A stretch of DNA of 64,000 bases from Anaerolineae bacterium (GCA_019637555.1 JAHBVK010000037.1:1-64000); one strand, 5' to 3'; positions 26,677 to 36,257 are shown, counted from the stretch's first letter. A program made the numbers and translations. The notes: generated by a model not told the origin, from the sequence alone.

Positions 26677-27613
26677 GGGAGTTCGCTTTCTCTTCCTCTA
26701 TCGCTAATATCGCTGCCCCAATCACTGGAGGATAACGCGGGATGGGAAGAGTGGGCAAGCCAAGGCGGCTGCAGACCCGTTGACTGAGGGGATTACTCTG
26801 CTGCAATAGTCCGCCAGCAAAGGCAAGCTGATTGCGCTTGAAATCAGGGCCAACGTTCAGCCGCTGCTGCACCAAGCGGGCAATCCTGAACAGGGCGTCA
26901 GCGGCTGCCTCAACGATGGTAAGGGCATCGCTATCGTGCGCCGCCGCGGCTGCTAGCACGGTCTGTGCTAGAGCGGCAATCTCGCGGACAGGCGGCGTTG
27001 CGCTGCGTCCGTAAAGCCACGAGACGAGATCGCGTGGCTGCTCGATACCCAGTTGCTTCATAATGGTCAGCCCCAGCGGAGGACACGGGATTCCTTGATC
27101 GGTGGCAGCAACGATCAGGCGCAGTGCTTCCCGTCCGATCCATGAACCGCCGCCCTCATCGCCTAGTTGATAGCCCCAACCACCAACCAATGCTTGCTCG
27201 CCAGCCGCATTGACGCCAAAACCGACACTTCCTGTGCCCGCTAGCAAGAGTATTCCGCGCCGTTCGCCAGTGGCACCGATCAGGGCGATCTCAAAATCGC
27301 TGCTGATCACCGCCTGTGCGTCGGGCAAAACAGCCCCCACCATAGAACGGAGATCGGCGTGATAGCGAGGATCAGCCATGCCCGCGATTCCCAAGCCGAC
27401 GGCACGCACAGCGCTGCTAGGACGGTCGATAGCGCGAAGCACTTGCTCTAGAATCGCGCTGATCTGCGCTGCTGTCTCCGGCAAGCCGACCACCGAGGGG
27501 TTAGCGCTAACGCCGCTGTTCTGCACCTCTGCCAGCAAGTTGAGTTGAGCATCGGTAGCGACTGCGCGCAGATTACTACCGCCACCATCTAAACCAATAA
27601 AAACCTCGCTCAT
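26669..27613 (-). CDS. BadF/BcrA-type amino-sugar kinase (GlcNAc/MurNAc kinase, MurK-like)
   Basis: 314 aa of the BadF/BadG/BcrA/BcrD ATPase fold: phosphate motif IGLDGGGSNLRAVATD at the N-terminus, GIAGMAD, adenosine/phosphate loop LLLAGTGSVGFG, and GWGYQLGDEGGGSWIGREAL, which is shared with eukaryotic N-acetylglucosamine kinases and bacterial MurK. MurK of Clostridium phosphorylates both MurNAc and GlcNAc at position 6. Placed between an amidase-like gene and murQ, that dual role fits well here: NamZ and NagZ would release free MurNAc and GlcNAc, and this enzyme would phosphorylate them. Confidence 0.9.
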   Translation of the reverse strand: MSEVFIGLDGGGSNLRAVATDAQLNLLAEVQNSGVSANPSVVGLPETAAQISAILEQVLRAIDRPSSAVRAVGLGIAGMADPRYHADLRSMVGAVLPDAQAVISSDFEIALIGATGERRGILLLAGTGSVGFGVNAAGEQALVGGWGYQLGDEGGGSWIGREALRLIVAATDQGIPCPPLGLTIMKQLGIEQPRDLVSWLYGRSATPPVREIAALAQTVLAAAAAHDSDALTIVEAAADALFRIARLVQQRLNVGPDFKRNQLAFAGGLLQQSNPLSQRVCSRLGLPTLPIPRYPPVIGAAILAIEEEKANSRE

Positions 27614-27616
27614 GAG

Positions 27617-28822
27617 TTAGCTTAACTCCGCGAAGGCTGTATGCACGGCGCGGCGGAACGGTTTGGTGTCGTAAACCTTTCGACCTACGTAGACACTGTT
27701 GGTCAGACAGGCGACGACCAAGCGTGCCTGCGGATCGATCCACAAGGAGGTGCCTGTGAATCCGGTGTGTCCGAAGGATGTCATGCTAAAACGTTCGCCT
27801 GCCGAGGAGCCAACTTCTGATTTAAGCATCCAGCCTAAGCCACGTCGCTCAGCATTGCTGTTCGCTTGCTCTCGTGTCGCTTCCGCGGCAATCTCGCGGC
27901 TGATGCCGAAAATCTCAGGTTGATGCTGCCACGCCGCACCAAGAGCAAGCACCGCTGCAGCAGTCCCGAACAAGCCTGCATGTCCCGCTACACCGCCTAC
28001 AGCGCACGCATTTTCGTCGTGAACTTCACCCCAGACGCGGCGGCAGCGCCACGTTTCATCCATTTCCGTCGGGGCGATCTGGTCGCGCGATAAGCCCTGA
28101 TCGCGGATGGGATTGAAACACGCCGCCTGTGCACCTAATTGAAGTGGATCGAGCACCCGCTGTTGGATCGCCTGCTCGAGCAGGCAGCCCGATAAGCGCG
28201 CTACACTTTCGCCCAGCAGCATCAAACCTAGATCGCTGTAGCGCACCTCCGCGCCTACAGGAGCTACGAACGGCGATTCGCAGATATAAGCCAAACCCTG
28301 CCGCCAGCGTTCCGCACGGGTCAGCGGATCAGGCGTATCGGGAGGTGCCGGGGCAGCGCCAGCGGCATACATCACCGGACGCCACGCAGCGAGTCCAGAG
28401 GTGTGCGTCAGCAGATGACGAAAGGTGACCTGCGCGGGATCGATGCGTAAGCCACGCGCCTGTTCGGAGATCGGTAACGGCTGCTTACTGTGCGGATCGA
28501 CCCCACCATCAACCGGACGCGGCTGCCCACCAAATTCCGGAATGATCTCCATCACTGGCGCATCAAGGGTGATCAGCCCTTCACTGACCAGCGCCAGAAA
28601 TGCCGTCGTGGTGAACAGCTTGGTCACGGATGCCAGATCAAAGAGTGTGCTGATGCTGGCAGGTGTTTGCCGTTCCTGCGGGTCGATCCAGCCCCACGCT
28701 TGCTGAAAGATCAAGTTGCCGTCGCGCTGTCCGGCGATGACCACCGCGGGGCAACCCGAATCGACGTAATCCCGTGCGAGTTGGTCTAGCGCCGTATTCA
28801 GTTCCAAATTCAGTTCAGGCAT
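27617..28822 (-). CDS. Serine hydrolase of the beta-lactamase fold, AmiE-like
   Basis: 401 aa. The catalytic motif SVTK (Ser65-Lys68), the second motif Tyr195-Ser-Asp, and GHTGFTG as the KTG-box equivalent define a class C beta-lactamase/PBP4*-type serine hydrolase. In Bacillus the same position beside nagZ and namZ is held by AmiE (YbbE), a beta-lactamase-fold protein reported to strip the peptide from MurNAc, so I propose MurNAc-L-alanine amidase activity. The ATG at 28822 is chosen because GGGAGGTG precedes it and it overlaps the namZ stop by 8 bases. There is no signal peptide, unlike secreted relatives, so it should act in the cytoplasm. Confidence 0.87.
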   Translation of the reverse strand: MPELNLELNTALDQLARDYVDSGCPAVVIAGQRDGNLIFQQAWGWIDPQERQTPASISTLFDLASVTKLFTTTAFLALVSEGLITLDAPVMEIIPEFGGQPRPVDGGVDPHSKQPLPISEQARGLRIDPAQVTFRHLLTHTSGLAAWRPVMYAAGAAPAPPDTPDPLTRAERWRQGLAYICESPFVAPVGAEVRYSDLGLMLLGESVARLSGCLLEQAIQQRVLDPLQLGAQAACFNPIRDQGLSRDQIAPTEMDETWRCRRVWGEVHDENACAVGGVAGHAGLFGTAAAVLALGAAWQHQPEIFGISREIAAEATREQANSNAERRGLGWMLKSEVGSSAGERFSMTSFGHTGFTGTSLWIDPQARLVVACLTNSVYVGRKVYDTKPFRRAVHTAFAELS

Positions 28823-29996
28823 ATAACAGCACCTCCCGACGTTCCTGTTCAAAGGCCCGGCTGTGGGTGCCCCAATGTGCCAATATCTCCTGCTCACTCG
28901 CTCCGCCATCGTAGCTCTGCCGCAGTTCAGCGGAACCAGCCAGCCGATCTATATAGAAGTGATCGTCATCCGCCTCACGCCACGCAAATTTCCCCGGATA
29001 GGCATCGCGCAAATGACGCAGCACCCCTAACCAGACGCGCACCGGATCGAAGTCACGGTCAGCAACGAGATGGGCTTGCACGCCAGCGCACTGCTCACCA
29101 CTAAATTTGCCTGACTGCGGTTGGAACCAGTACGGACGAAAGCGCACCCCGTCCCAATTCTCCGCATTCAACCGATCTGCCAAGTTTTCGGCGTCAGCGA
29201 ACGGCGCTCCCACAATCTGGAAGGGCAGCGAGGTACCGCGTCCTTCACTGAAATTCGTGCCTTCCACCAAACAGGCACCAGCATACTGCTGGGCGGTGGC
29301 ATAGTTCGGCATCGCCGGAGAGGTGGGAATCCAGATCAAGTTGCAGTCTTGCCAGCGCATCCAGCGTTCCCAACCCAAGCATTTAATGACCGTCAGGTCG
29401 GCTGGTTGCGCCAGATAGCGGGTGTTGACGTAGCGCAGCAATTCGCCAAGCGTCAGTCCATGCCGGATGGGGACGCTGTACAGTCCTACCAGTGACTCAA
29501 ATCCCGCGGCAACGCCGCCACCAGCTACGCTGTCCCCGCCTAAGGGATTCGGTCTGTCGAGGATCACCATCGGCAAGCCCAGTTCGCCCGCTGCTGCCAG
29601 GACATGCACAGCAGTCCAAGCATACGTATAGTAACGCACGCCGATGTCTGGAAGGTCGCAAACGAGGACATCAAGATCCTTCAACATATCGGCTGTTGGT
29701 CGGAAGTTCTGTCCATACAAGCTGTAGATCGGCACACCGCTGCGCTGATCCACCTGTGAGTCGATTTTCCGACCATCAAGTTCACTAGCGGCAAAGCCAT
29801 GTTCCGGCGCAAAGACAGCCGCCAGATGAAAATCGCCTCGACGCGCAGCTTGCACAAAGAGTTGATAAGTCAGGCGTAGCTGCTGATCCGCAGCGGCAGC
29901 GTTGGTCAGCAACCCAACACGCTTACCGCGCAGCAACCTGAATTCCTGCGCTTGTAACACATCGATGCCGAGTTGTACCGAAGTAGAGGGGCGCAC
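28815..29996 (-). CDS. namZ: Exo-beta-N-acetylmuramidase (DUF1343, GH171)
   Basis: 393 aa. The DUF1343 landmarks are clear: PEHGF (64-68), DLPDIGVRYYTY (114-125), LDRPNPLGG, a SPAMPN variant of the usual SPNMP, and GTNFSEGRGT. NamZ of Bacillus removes MurNAc from the non-reducing ends of peptidoglycan fragments. Here no signal peptide is present (the protein begins MRPSTSVQLGIDVL), implying that it works on imported fragments. It is two bases from the nagZ gene and overlaps the AmiE-like gene, in the same grouping as the Bacillus mur-ama operon. Confidence 0.94.
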   Translation of the reverse strand: MRPSTSVQLGIDVLQAQEFRLLRGKRVGLLTNAAAADQQLRLTYQLFVQAARRGDFHLAAVFAPEHGFAASELDGRKIDSQVDQRSGVPIYSLYGQNFRPTADMLKDLDVLVCDLPDIGVRYYTYAWTAVHVLAAAGELGLPMVILDRPNPLGGDSVAGGGVAAGFESLVGLYSVPIRHGLTLGELLRYVNTRYLAQPADLTVIKCLGWERWMRWQDCNLIWIPTSPAMPNYATAQQYAGACLVEGTNFSEGRGTSLPFQIVGAPFADAENLADRLNAENWDGVRFRPYWFQPQSGKFSGEQCAGVQAHLVADRDFDPVRVWLGVLRHLRDAYPGKFAWREADDDHFYIDRLAGSAELRQSYDGGASEQEILAHWGTHSRAFEQERREVLLYA

Positions 29997-29998
29997 TG

Positions 29999-31564
29999 CT
30001 AACCGCCTTGCTTGTCGTTTTGCTTTTGTAAAAAGTCCGACTCCCCTCGTCCAGCAGTCGGTTCATAGTCTCCCAGTAGCGCCGCTACTACCGCGCGAAG
30101 CTGAGGTTGACTGTCGCCATAGGTACAGTAAATGGTAGCGGCACTGGGATACAGGTCGGCGTCGTCGGGATTGCGCAGGCAAATATGCCACAGGCGTGCC
30201 GCCGCTTTCGCGATCTGCCCAGCGTGCTGCCGCTGATCCGCGATCAGATGTGCGTTGCGGGTAACGAGGATAGTGAGGGTACTGCTGCGCACTAAGTCAA
30301 CAGCCTGAGCAAGGCGCTCGTCATCGCCGGATGATCTCAAGGCAAGCCAACGCGCTTGCGGCAGCCGCTCGGCGATCAGTTCCCCGAAGCCAGTTTGTCC
30401 TCCGCTTTCCAGAATATCCGATTCCAGTAGAGAGGCGAACTCGATCACCACAATGTTCTCTGCGGTTGGCACAGGGTTCGACTCCCGACGCATGCAGCGC
30501 AATCCCTGCAAGGCTGCCTGATAACTGACCTCCACATTAGTAGGCTTCGTGATCACGCTCAAATCCGCTTCCGCGGTGACGGCAAAACGTTCCAGCAATT
30601 GTGCCCGTCGTCTGTTTGCCTGTTCAATCCGCCTGAGTGGCAGGCGTCCACTGTTGACGGCTGCCAGCAGACCGTCATAGGCAGCCGCTTGCAGCTCTCG
30701 CGTATGGCTGAACAGGATGACATCCAAGCCTGCCAGCGCTCCCAGTACTGCCGATTCTGCCGCGCCATAGTGATTGGTGATCGCCTTCATTTCCATACAA
30801 TCACTGGTGACCACCCCATCGAAACCCAATTCTTCACGCAGCAGCACTTGGATAATTACATCGGAAAGGGTCGCTGGATGCTGCTGATCGAGTGCCTTGT
30901 AGACGGTGTGTGTCGTCATCACGCTGGCGGCACCTGCTTTTAGCGCCATGCGATAAGGCACCAGATCGATTTCGCGCAGGTGATCCAACGGGGTATCCAG
31001 TGCAGCCAATGCAAGGTGTGTATCCACTGGCGTGTTGCCGAGACCGGGGAAATGCTTGGGACAGGCAGCCACTCCAGCCGCTTGTAAGCCACGCACGGCG
31101 GCGCTGGCAAACAAACTGACGTCATCAGAATCGGTGCCAAAAGAACGCACGCCCAGACTGGCATTATCGCGGTTGTAGAGCAGATCAAGCACTGGCGCAT
31201 AATCCCAATTGATCCCCAGCGCCCGCATTTCTTCCCCCAGAACGCGATAACATGCCTCACAGACTGCCGGATCGGCGCTGTTGGCAAGTGCTCTAGCACT
31301 GGGAATCTCGGTAAACCCGCGTCGCAATCTGGCAACCGTACCGCCTTCCTGATCGATACCTATCAGGATGGGGCTGGCTGCCGCGCGATGTAGTGTGTTA
31401 GTCAGAGCAGCCAGTTGCGCTGGATTCTCGACATTACGCGCGAACAGGATCACACCACCGACACGTCCCTGTGCCAGCCAGTCTAAGAGATAGGGCGGTG
31501 CCGTTGTACCCTGAAAACCAACGACCAACAGTTGCCCGATTTGCACTTCTAGCGGCGTGGTCAT
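29999..31564 (-). CDS. nagZ: Beta-N-acetylhexosaminidase, GH3
   Basis: 521 aa. The GH3 NagZ motif K-H-F-P-G-[HL]-G-x4-D-T-H is present (170-183) with the Asp181/His183 general acid-base dyad, in the Leu variant KHFPGLG. IDQEGGTVARLR (70-81) is the substrate-binding region, and Asp255 in VTSDCMEM is the nucleophile. A C-terminal domain of about 150 residues follows the catalytic domain, as in the two-domain Bacillus NagZ. No signal peptide is seen. It would cleave GlcNAc from GlcNAc-MurNAc(-peptide). It neighbours NamZ, its partner exo-enzyme. Confidence 0.95.
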   Translation of the reverse strand: MTTPLEVQIGQLLVVGFQGTTAPPYLLDWLAQGRVGGVILFARNVENPAQLAALTNTLHRAAASPILIGIDQEGGTVARLRRGFTEIPSARALANSADPAVCEACYRVLGEEMRALGINWDYAPVLDLLYNRDNASLGVRSFGTDSDDVSLFASAAVRGLQAAGVAACPKHFPGLGNTPVDTHLALAALDTPLDHLREIDLVPYRMALKAGAASVMTTHTVYKALDQQHPATLSDVIIQVLLREELGFDGVVTSDCMEMKAITNHYGAAESAVLGALAGLDVILFSHTRELQAAAYDGLLAAVNSGRLPLRRIEQANRRRAQLLERFAVTAEADLSVITKPTNVEVSYQAALQGLRCMRRESNPVPTAENIVVIEFASLLESDILESGGQTGFGELIAERLPQARWLALRSSGDDERLAQAVDLVRSSTLTILVTRNAHLIADQRQHAGQIAKAAARLWHICLRNPDDADLYPSAATIYCTYGDSQPQLRAVVAALLGDYEPTAGRGESDFLQKQNDKQGG

Positions 31565-31567
31565 TCA

Positions 31568-31882
31568 CTACGATCCTTTGTCAGCGTTGTAGGTTTCGTC
31601 CGGTTCTGTCTCGGTCTCGCTGTCTGTTTCAGCGAAGACAGCGCGTTTGATCACTTGCGTCAAGAGGATCGAACCGCCAATCAGCGTTGCTCCCATGACT
31701 GCACTGCAGACACTGAGCACGAACGCTCCATTTGTACTGCTCCGGTTCGGCTGCATCAGGGCAGAGAGCAGTCCACAGATACTCACCATGAACCCGAGCT
31801 GCAAAAATCCTCGTAGCGATTCAAGAGTCAAGCCGAGTACGTCCTTCCAACGGTACAGTCGCGTCAGGGTGCAGCGTGCCAT
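31568..31882 (-). CDS. Small two-TM membrane protein, unknown
   Basis: About 104 aa, two hydrophobic helices (roughly residues 27-45 and 53-77) and an acidic C-terminal tail (ETDSETETEPDET). The ATG at 31882 overlaps the upstream ATPase gene by 62 bases; a TTG at 31831 would reduce this to 11 bases and keep both helices. It sits between the transporter ATPase and nagZ in the salvage operon, three bases from nagZ. I recognise no family. It could be a transporter accessory. Confidence 0.55.
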   Translation of the reverse strand: MARCTLTRLYRWKDVLGLTLESLRGFLQLGFMVSICGLLSALMQPNRSSTNGAFVLSVCSAVMGATLIGGSILLTQVIKRAVFAETDSETETEPDETYNADKGS

Positions 31883-32864
31883 AGCGTGTTAGTGGGATAC
31901 AGGCGACCTGCTGCTCGAATTGTGGCGGGACGGCAAGGGCGGGCACTTCCTGATCGCAAACGCCGGGTAAGAAGAAGGGACAGCGCGGATGAAAAGCGCA
32001 GCCAGAGGGAATCTCGGTCAGGCGCGGGATTTCATCGGAGCGCAGTTGCATCGGCTGTTTGCGGCGCGTTACATCGGGATCGGCTTCCGGTACGGCGGAA
32101 AGCAGCGCACGGGTATAGGGATGCGCCGGATTGCCGATCACGTCGGGGGTATTGCCGATCTCCACGATCCGCCCCAGATACATCACGGCGATCCGCCCTT
32201 CCCACGCAAAATACTTGGCTAGCGCCAGATCGTGGGTGATGAAGACTATCGCCATGCCTAGATCGTCGCGCAGTTTGCGCAGCATCTTAAGTATGCCAAT
32301 GCGAATGCTGACATCGACCATACTGACCGCCTCATCAGCGACGATCAGGCGCGGCTGAACGGTCAACGAACGGGCGATGCTGACGCGCTGACGCTGACCG
32401 CCGCTGAGTTGATGGGGATACTTCTGGATGAAGTCACCCGGTGGCGTCAAATCCACCGTCGTCAGCAGTTCCCAGATGCGCCGTCGCAGTGCTATGCGAT
32501 CTTTGACCATGCGATGACGCCGTAAGGGAAAGGACAAAATATCGGCGATGGTATGCGCCGGATTCAGCGAGGCGAAGGGGTCTTGAAAGACCACTTGAAA
32601 ATCGCGTCGTAACTGGCGCTGCTGCTCTCTGCTATAGTCGCTGCGCGGACGTCCGTTGACCAAGACGGTACCTTTGCTGGCATCCAGCAACCCCGCGATG
32701 ATCCGCCCTGTGGTCGTCTTGCCACAGCCCGACTCGCCAACCAGACAGATGATCTCGTTGGGCTGCACCTGCAAATTAATATCTTGCAGCACCGGAATCG
32801 TCTGTCGATCCTTGGCGAAGGTGCGATAGACGCCGTTTAGTTCAACCAGAGGAGTATCGGTCAT
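31821..32864 (-). CDS. Oligopeptide ABC transporter ATP-binding protein (OppF-like)
   Basis: 347 aa. Walker A GESGCGKT, signature LSGGQRQR, Walker B LIVADEAVS and a switch His in FITHDLALAKY are intact. The C-terminal oligo_HPY region HPYTRALLSAVPEADP and a Cys-containing segment (CAFHPRCPFF) mark the peptide/nickel subfamily. It overlaps the other ATPase gene by 4 bases (ATGA). It powers import of peptides, here most likely muropeptides given the downstream hydrolases. Confidence 0.95.
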   Translation of the reverse strand: MTDTPLVELNGVYRTFAKDRQTIPVLQDINLQVQPNEIICLVGESGCGKTTTGRIIAGLLDASKGTVLVNGRPRSDYSREQQRQLRRDFQVVFQDPFASLNPAHTIADILSFPLRRHRMVKDRIALRRRIWELLTTVDLTPPGDFIQKYPHQLSGGQRQRVSIARSLTVQPRLIVADEAVSMVDVSIRIGILKMLRKLRDDLGMAIVFITHDLALAKYFAWEGRIAVMYLGRIVEIGNTPDVIGNPAHPYTRALLSAVPEADPDVTRRKQPMQLRSDEIPRLTEIPSGCAFHPRCPFFLPGVCDQEVPALAVPPQFEQQVACIPLTRYGTLHPDATVPLEGRTRLDS

Positions 32865-33889
32865 GAGGATGCCACCATTCCTTTACGCTGTGTCGCCAGC
32901 ACCCGTGCGGATTCGAAACAGGCGACCTTATGCCTTGGATCGTCCTCAGCGGGGACTAGCAGCGGTAGCTTAGTCTTGCAATGATCCCTGACGAAACTAC
33001 AGCGTTCATGGAATTTGCAGCCTGATGGCGGCTGAATCAAATCGGGCGGCTTGCCCCGAATACTGCTCAAATCTTCCCGCGCGGTGCTCAAACGCGGTGC
33101 CGCATCCAGCAGCGCCAGCGTGTAAGCGTGTCGCGGACGGTAGAAAACTTCATCAACCGGACCGATTTCCACCAGTTCGCCCGCATACATAGTGGCGATG
33201 GTGTCGGCGATCTCGGCGGCAACCGCGAGGTCGTGACTGATGAAAATGACGCTGAACTTATACTCGGCACGTAGTTGCTTCAAGACTTCAAGGATCGAGC
33301 GTTGAGTCAGGATGTCAACCGCCGTCGTCGGCTCGTCCATGATCACGATTTGCGGGCGCAATAGCAAACTTAACGCCAGCAGCACGCGCTGCCTCATCCC
33401 GCCGCTGAGTTCGTGCGGATAGCTGTTGAATACGCGCGGCGCATCGAGGCGTACTTTCTCCAGCAGTTCAAGAGAACGCTTCTTGCATTCAGCTTTGCTC
33501 ATGCCATGGGCGTTCGCCGTTTCGTAGAAGGTGTCCGCGATACGGATGACGGGGTTGAGCGAGTTCAACGCCCCTTGAAAGACCATCGCGCATTCTGACC
33601 ACAACCAGCGGCGCATAGCCGCCTTGTTGAGGCTGAGGATATTGATCGTAGAACCATCGCGCCGTGTGTAGAGGACTTCACCGCTGTCGATCACCGCTGA
33701 CTTGGGCAGTGTACGGATCAGCGCCAGATTTAACGTCGATTTACCACAGCCCGACTCCCCGATGAAGGCTAAGGTTTCGCCTTCATGTAGATCGAAGGAG
33801 ACTTTACTGACCGCCCGCACCCAACCACGCTGCGCCTGATAACTAACACTGAGGTTGCGAACGCTAAGAACAGGCTTACTACTATTCAT
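32861..33889 (-). CDS. Oligopeptide ABC transporter ATP-binding protein (OppD-like)
   Basis: 342 aa. Walker A GESGCGKS, signature LSGGMRQR (the usual OppD form), Walker B IVIMDEPTT and FISHDLAVAAE are present, with the oligo_HPY element RHAYTLALLDAAP and a Cys-rich tail (GCKFHERCSF). It pairs with the OppF-like ATPase. Since the second importer at 40265-43754 has no ATPases, this pair may energise both. Confidence 0.95.
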   Translation of the reverse strand: MNSSKPVLSVRNLSVSYQAQRGWVRAVSKVSFDLHEGETLAFIGESGCGKSTLNLALIRTLPKSAVIDSGEVLYTRRDGSTINILSLNKAAMRRWLWSECAMVFQGALNSLNPVIRIADTFYETANAHGMSKAECKKRSLELLEKVRLDAPRVFNSYPHELSGGMRQRVLLALSLLLRPQIVIMDEPTTAVDILTQRSILEVLKQLRAEYKFSVIFISHDLAVAAEIADTIATMYAGELVEIGPVDEVFYRPRHAYTLALLDAAPRLSTAREDLSSIRGKPPDLIQPPSGCKFHERCSFVRDHCKTKLPLLVPAEDDPRHKVACFESARVLATQRKGMVASS

Positions 33890-33901
33890 ACCCTTATTGT
33901 C

Positions 33902-35089
33902 CTACAATCCTGCCCGCAGGCGCGGATTGAATATTTCTTCCAGTGAGCGCGAGAACAAGACCAGTGACAATTGGAACAGGGCAATGGCGACGATCGGCGA
34001 GAGCATCATTCCCGCTGCTTGTGGCAGAAACAGCACGCCTTGCTGCCTGCCCGTGAAGATCATCACGCCCCAATCCGGCTCTCGTAACGGCACTAAACCG
34101 AGGAACACCAGCGCCACGATGGCATACATCGCCATGCGCGTCGTGATGATCAGATTCAGGGCGATGTAGCTGATCATATTTGGCAGCACTTCGCGCGTAA
34201 TGATGTGCCACAGCCCTAAATCGAGCGAGATAGCCGCTTGCACGAAGTCGCGCTGCCGCAGACTCAGCACTTGCGCCCGCACCGCCCGCATCAGGGTGGG
34301 CCAGTTGAGTACCCCGAACAGCACCGCCAGCATAAAGTCACTGCTGAAGCTGATCACACTTGCCAGCACCAGCAGCAGCGGCAGAGAGGGAATCGTCAGA
34401 AAGAAGTTGGAGATAGCGGTCAGTGCCTGATCCACAAATCCGCCGAGTAATCCGGCTGCCGCGCCGAGCACCACCGCGATCAGCGTAGCGATCACGCCCG
34501 CTTCCAGCGAGGTAATGATCAACTTCTGACCACCGTGCACCATATGCGAGAGGACATCGCGCCCTTTCCAGTCAAGTCCCAAGATATGCTCTGCGCTGGG
34601 CGGCGCCACCATCGAGCGTGCTCCCGGCTGACGGCGCTCCATGTGCGCTGATCCCTCATAGGGGATGAACAGCGGACCGAATACAGATACCAGCACGAAA
34701 AACAACACACCCAGAAAACCGATAAAGCCTGATTTGTTGCGCAGTATGGCACGAAAGAATGACCGCGCCGAACTGCCGACCGACGCCATTTGCCGCTGAA
34801 ATTGTTCGAGGCGCGTCTCGTCGAAGTTCACTTCATCGATCGCCGCGCGAGAGGTAAAGGGATCCTGTTTATTGATATAAGCGTAACTGAGCACAATGGC
34901 ATAACTGAGCAAGATCATGGGGATACCACCCCAGAACCCGCAGGCAAACCCCGACAGCAGACACAACAGGAATCCGCCGATACCTGCCCGCCAGCGCTTA
35001 TAGTAAATGCCTGTAGCCAAAGGAACGAGTCCACAGACAAAGCCGATGACCAAGCCAGCCGGGGTGGCTACCGTTTCCAAGCCGTTCAT
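33902..35089 (-). CDS. Oligopeptide ABC permease (OppC-like) with extra N-terminal membrane domain
   Basis: 395 aa, about 90 longer than usual OppC. Residues 1-75 contain two or three additional hydrophobic helices (VIGFVCGLVPLATGIYY, FLLCLLSGFACGFWG, IPMILLSYAIVLSY). A hydrophilic linker follows, and then a standard OppC domain (FFRAILRNKSGFIGFLGVL, later AAISLDLGLWHIITREVLPN as the EAA loop). The extension resembles the small multi-TM DUF4190-like modules, but I cannot assign it. It lies one base from the OppB gene. Confidence 0.92.
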   Translation of the reverse strand: MNGLETVATPAGLVIGFVCGLVPLATGIYYKRWRAGIGGFLLCLLSGFACGFWGGIPMILLSYAIVLSYAYINKQDPFTSRAAIDEVNFDETRLEQFQRQMASVGSSARSFFRAILRNKSGFIGFLGVLFFVLVSVFGPLFIPYEGSAHMERRQPGARSMVAPPSAEHILGLDWKGRDVLSHMVHGGQKLIITSLEAGVIATLIAVVLGAAAGLLGGFVDQALTAISNFFLTIPSLPLLLVLASVISFSSDFMLAVLFGVLNWPTLMRAVRAQVLSLRQRDFVQAAISLDLGLWHIITREVLPNMISYIALNLIITTRMAMYAIVALVFLGLVPLREPDWGVMIFTGRQQGVLFLPQAAGMMLSPIVAIALFQLSLVLFSRSLEEIFNPRLRAGL

Positions 35090-35090
35090 G

Positions 35091-36212
35091 CTAGGTGTTC
35101 TCCTTCTTCTCGACGCGCACGCGCGGATCGAGCCAGCCGATCACCAGATCGGCAAATATGTTGGAGAGCACAACGGCAATAGTGATCACCAGAAAGATGC
35201 CCTGCATGGTCGTGTAGTCGCGTCCCGTGATGGCAACATACAGGTTGTTGCCCAGTCCGGGATACAGGAAAAGCTGCTCGATGATCACGCTGCCACCGAC
35301 CACCAAGCCCACATTGATCGCCAGTCGGGTGATCAAGGGCAGCATCGCGTTCCGCCCGATGTAAGTCATCAGCACGCGACGCGGCGACAGACCACGCGCC
35401 TGCGCCACCGTGATGTAATCCTCGCCGAGTGTGCTGATCGTGCTGCTTTTCATCGCCAGTATCCACGTACCGATAGTGGAAAGCACGTAGATCAGGATCG
35501 GTAGGCTGGCATATTGCAGGACACTGCCAATGTATGCCGCCGTAAAGCCCGGCGGAATCGTGGGATCGACGCCGCCGCGCATCTGCCCGACTTTGAACCA
35601 GCCGAGCTGCACACCGAAGATCAACACGATTAGCAGCGCCATGACGTAGTCGGGAATGCCGGAGATGACGGAAGCGAGGCTCGTCACCAGATTGTCCAGC
35701 CAACTGCCGCGCCAGTAGCCCATCGCTAATCCGAGCAAGATGCCCAGCGTAAAGCTGACGATTAACGCCAAGCCCACACAGAATAAAGTCCAAGGAAGAT
35801 AGGTCAGGATAATATCGAGGACGGGTACACCGCCTCGCGTGATGGATTTGCCAAGGTCGCCCTTGAGCAGTCCGCCTATGAAATCCCCATATTGCAGTAA
35901 CACTGGTTTATTTGGATCAAAGTCGAGCAGCGCCGCCGCCGCGCGATAAGCATCTTCAAAATTCATGCCCTGCCGTATGTAGCGTTCGGTAAGGACCTCA
36001 AAAGGACTGCCGGGCATCAGCCGGATGAGAAAGAAAGTAAAGGTGGTGACAGCCCAGATCGTCAATAAACCCTGTAACAGAGTCTGAAAGAAATAGCCGC
36101 GCATCAACCGCCGTAGGCGCTGAATAGAGGTTAGTGCTGTTTGCTGTGGATCGTCCGAGTCGGGCGTTGCAGCAGAACGTGGCGAGAGACTGGTCGTGGG
36201 AGCAGCGGACAT
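35091..36212 (-). CDS. Oligopeptide ABC permease (OppB-like)
   Basis: 373 aa, with an N-terminal cytoplasmic extension of about 35 residues followed by the standard OppB fold: LLTIWAVTTFTFFLIRLMPGSPF, the periplasmic loop, FTLGILLGLAMGYWRG and the EAA loop VAQARGLSPRRVLMTYIGRNAMLPL. It forms the channel with the OppC-like subunit. It is separated from its binding-protein gene by 106 bases containing a hairpin. Confidence 0.94.
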   Translation of the reverse strand: MSAAPTTSLSPRSAATPDSDDPQQTALTSIQRLRRLMRGYFFQTLLQGLLTIWAVTTFTFFLIRLMPGSPFEVLTERYIRQGMNFEDAYRAAAALLDFDPNKPVLLQYGDFIGGLLKGDLGKSITRGGVPVLDIILTYLPWTLFCVGLALIVSFTLGILLGLAMGYWRGSWLDNLVTSLASVISGIPDYVMALLIVLIFGVQLGWFKVGQMRGGVDPTIPPGFTAAYIGSVLQYASLPILIYVLSTIGTWILAMKSSTISTLGEDYITVAQARGLSPRRVLMTYIGRNAMLPLITRLAINVGLVVGGSVIIEQLFLYPGLGNNLYVAITGRDYTTMQGIFLVITIAVVLSNIFADLVIGWLDPRVRVEKKENT

Positions 36213-36257
36213 CGTAGTTCAGCCTGTATTTTTTGACGGCAAAAATAGTTATAGATG

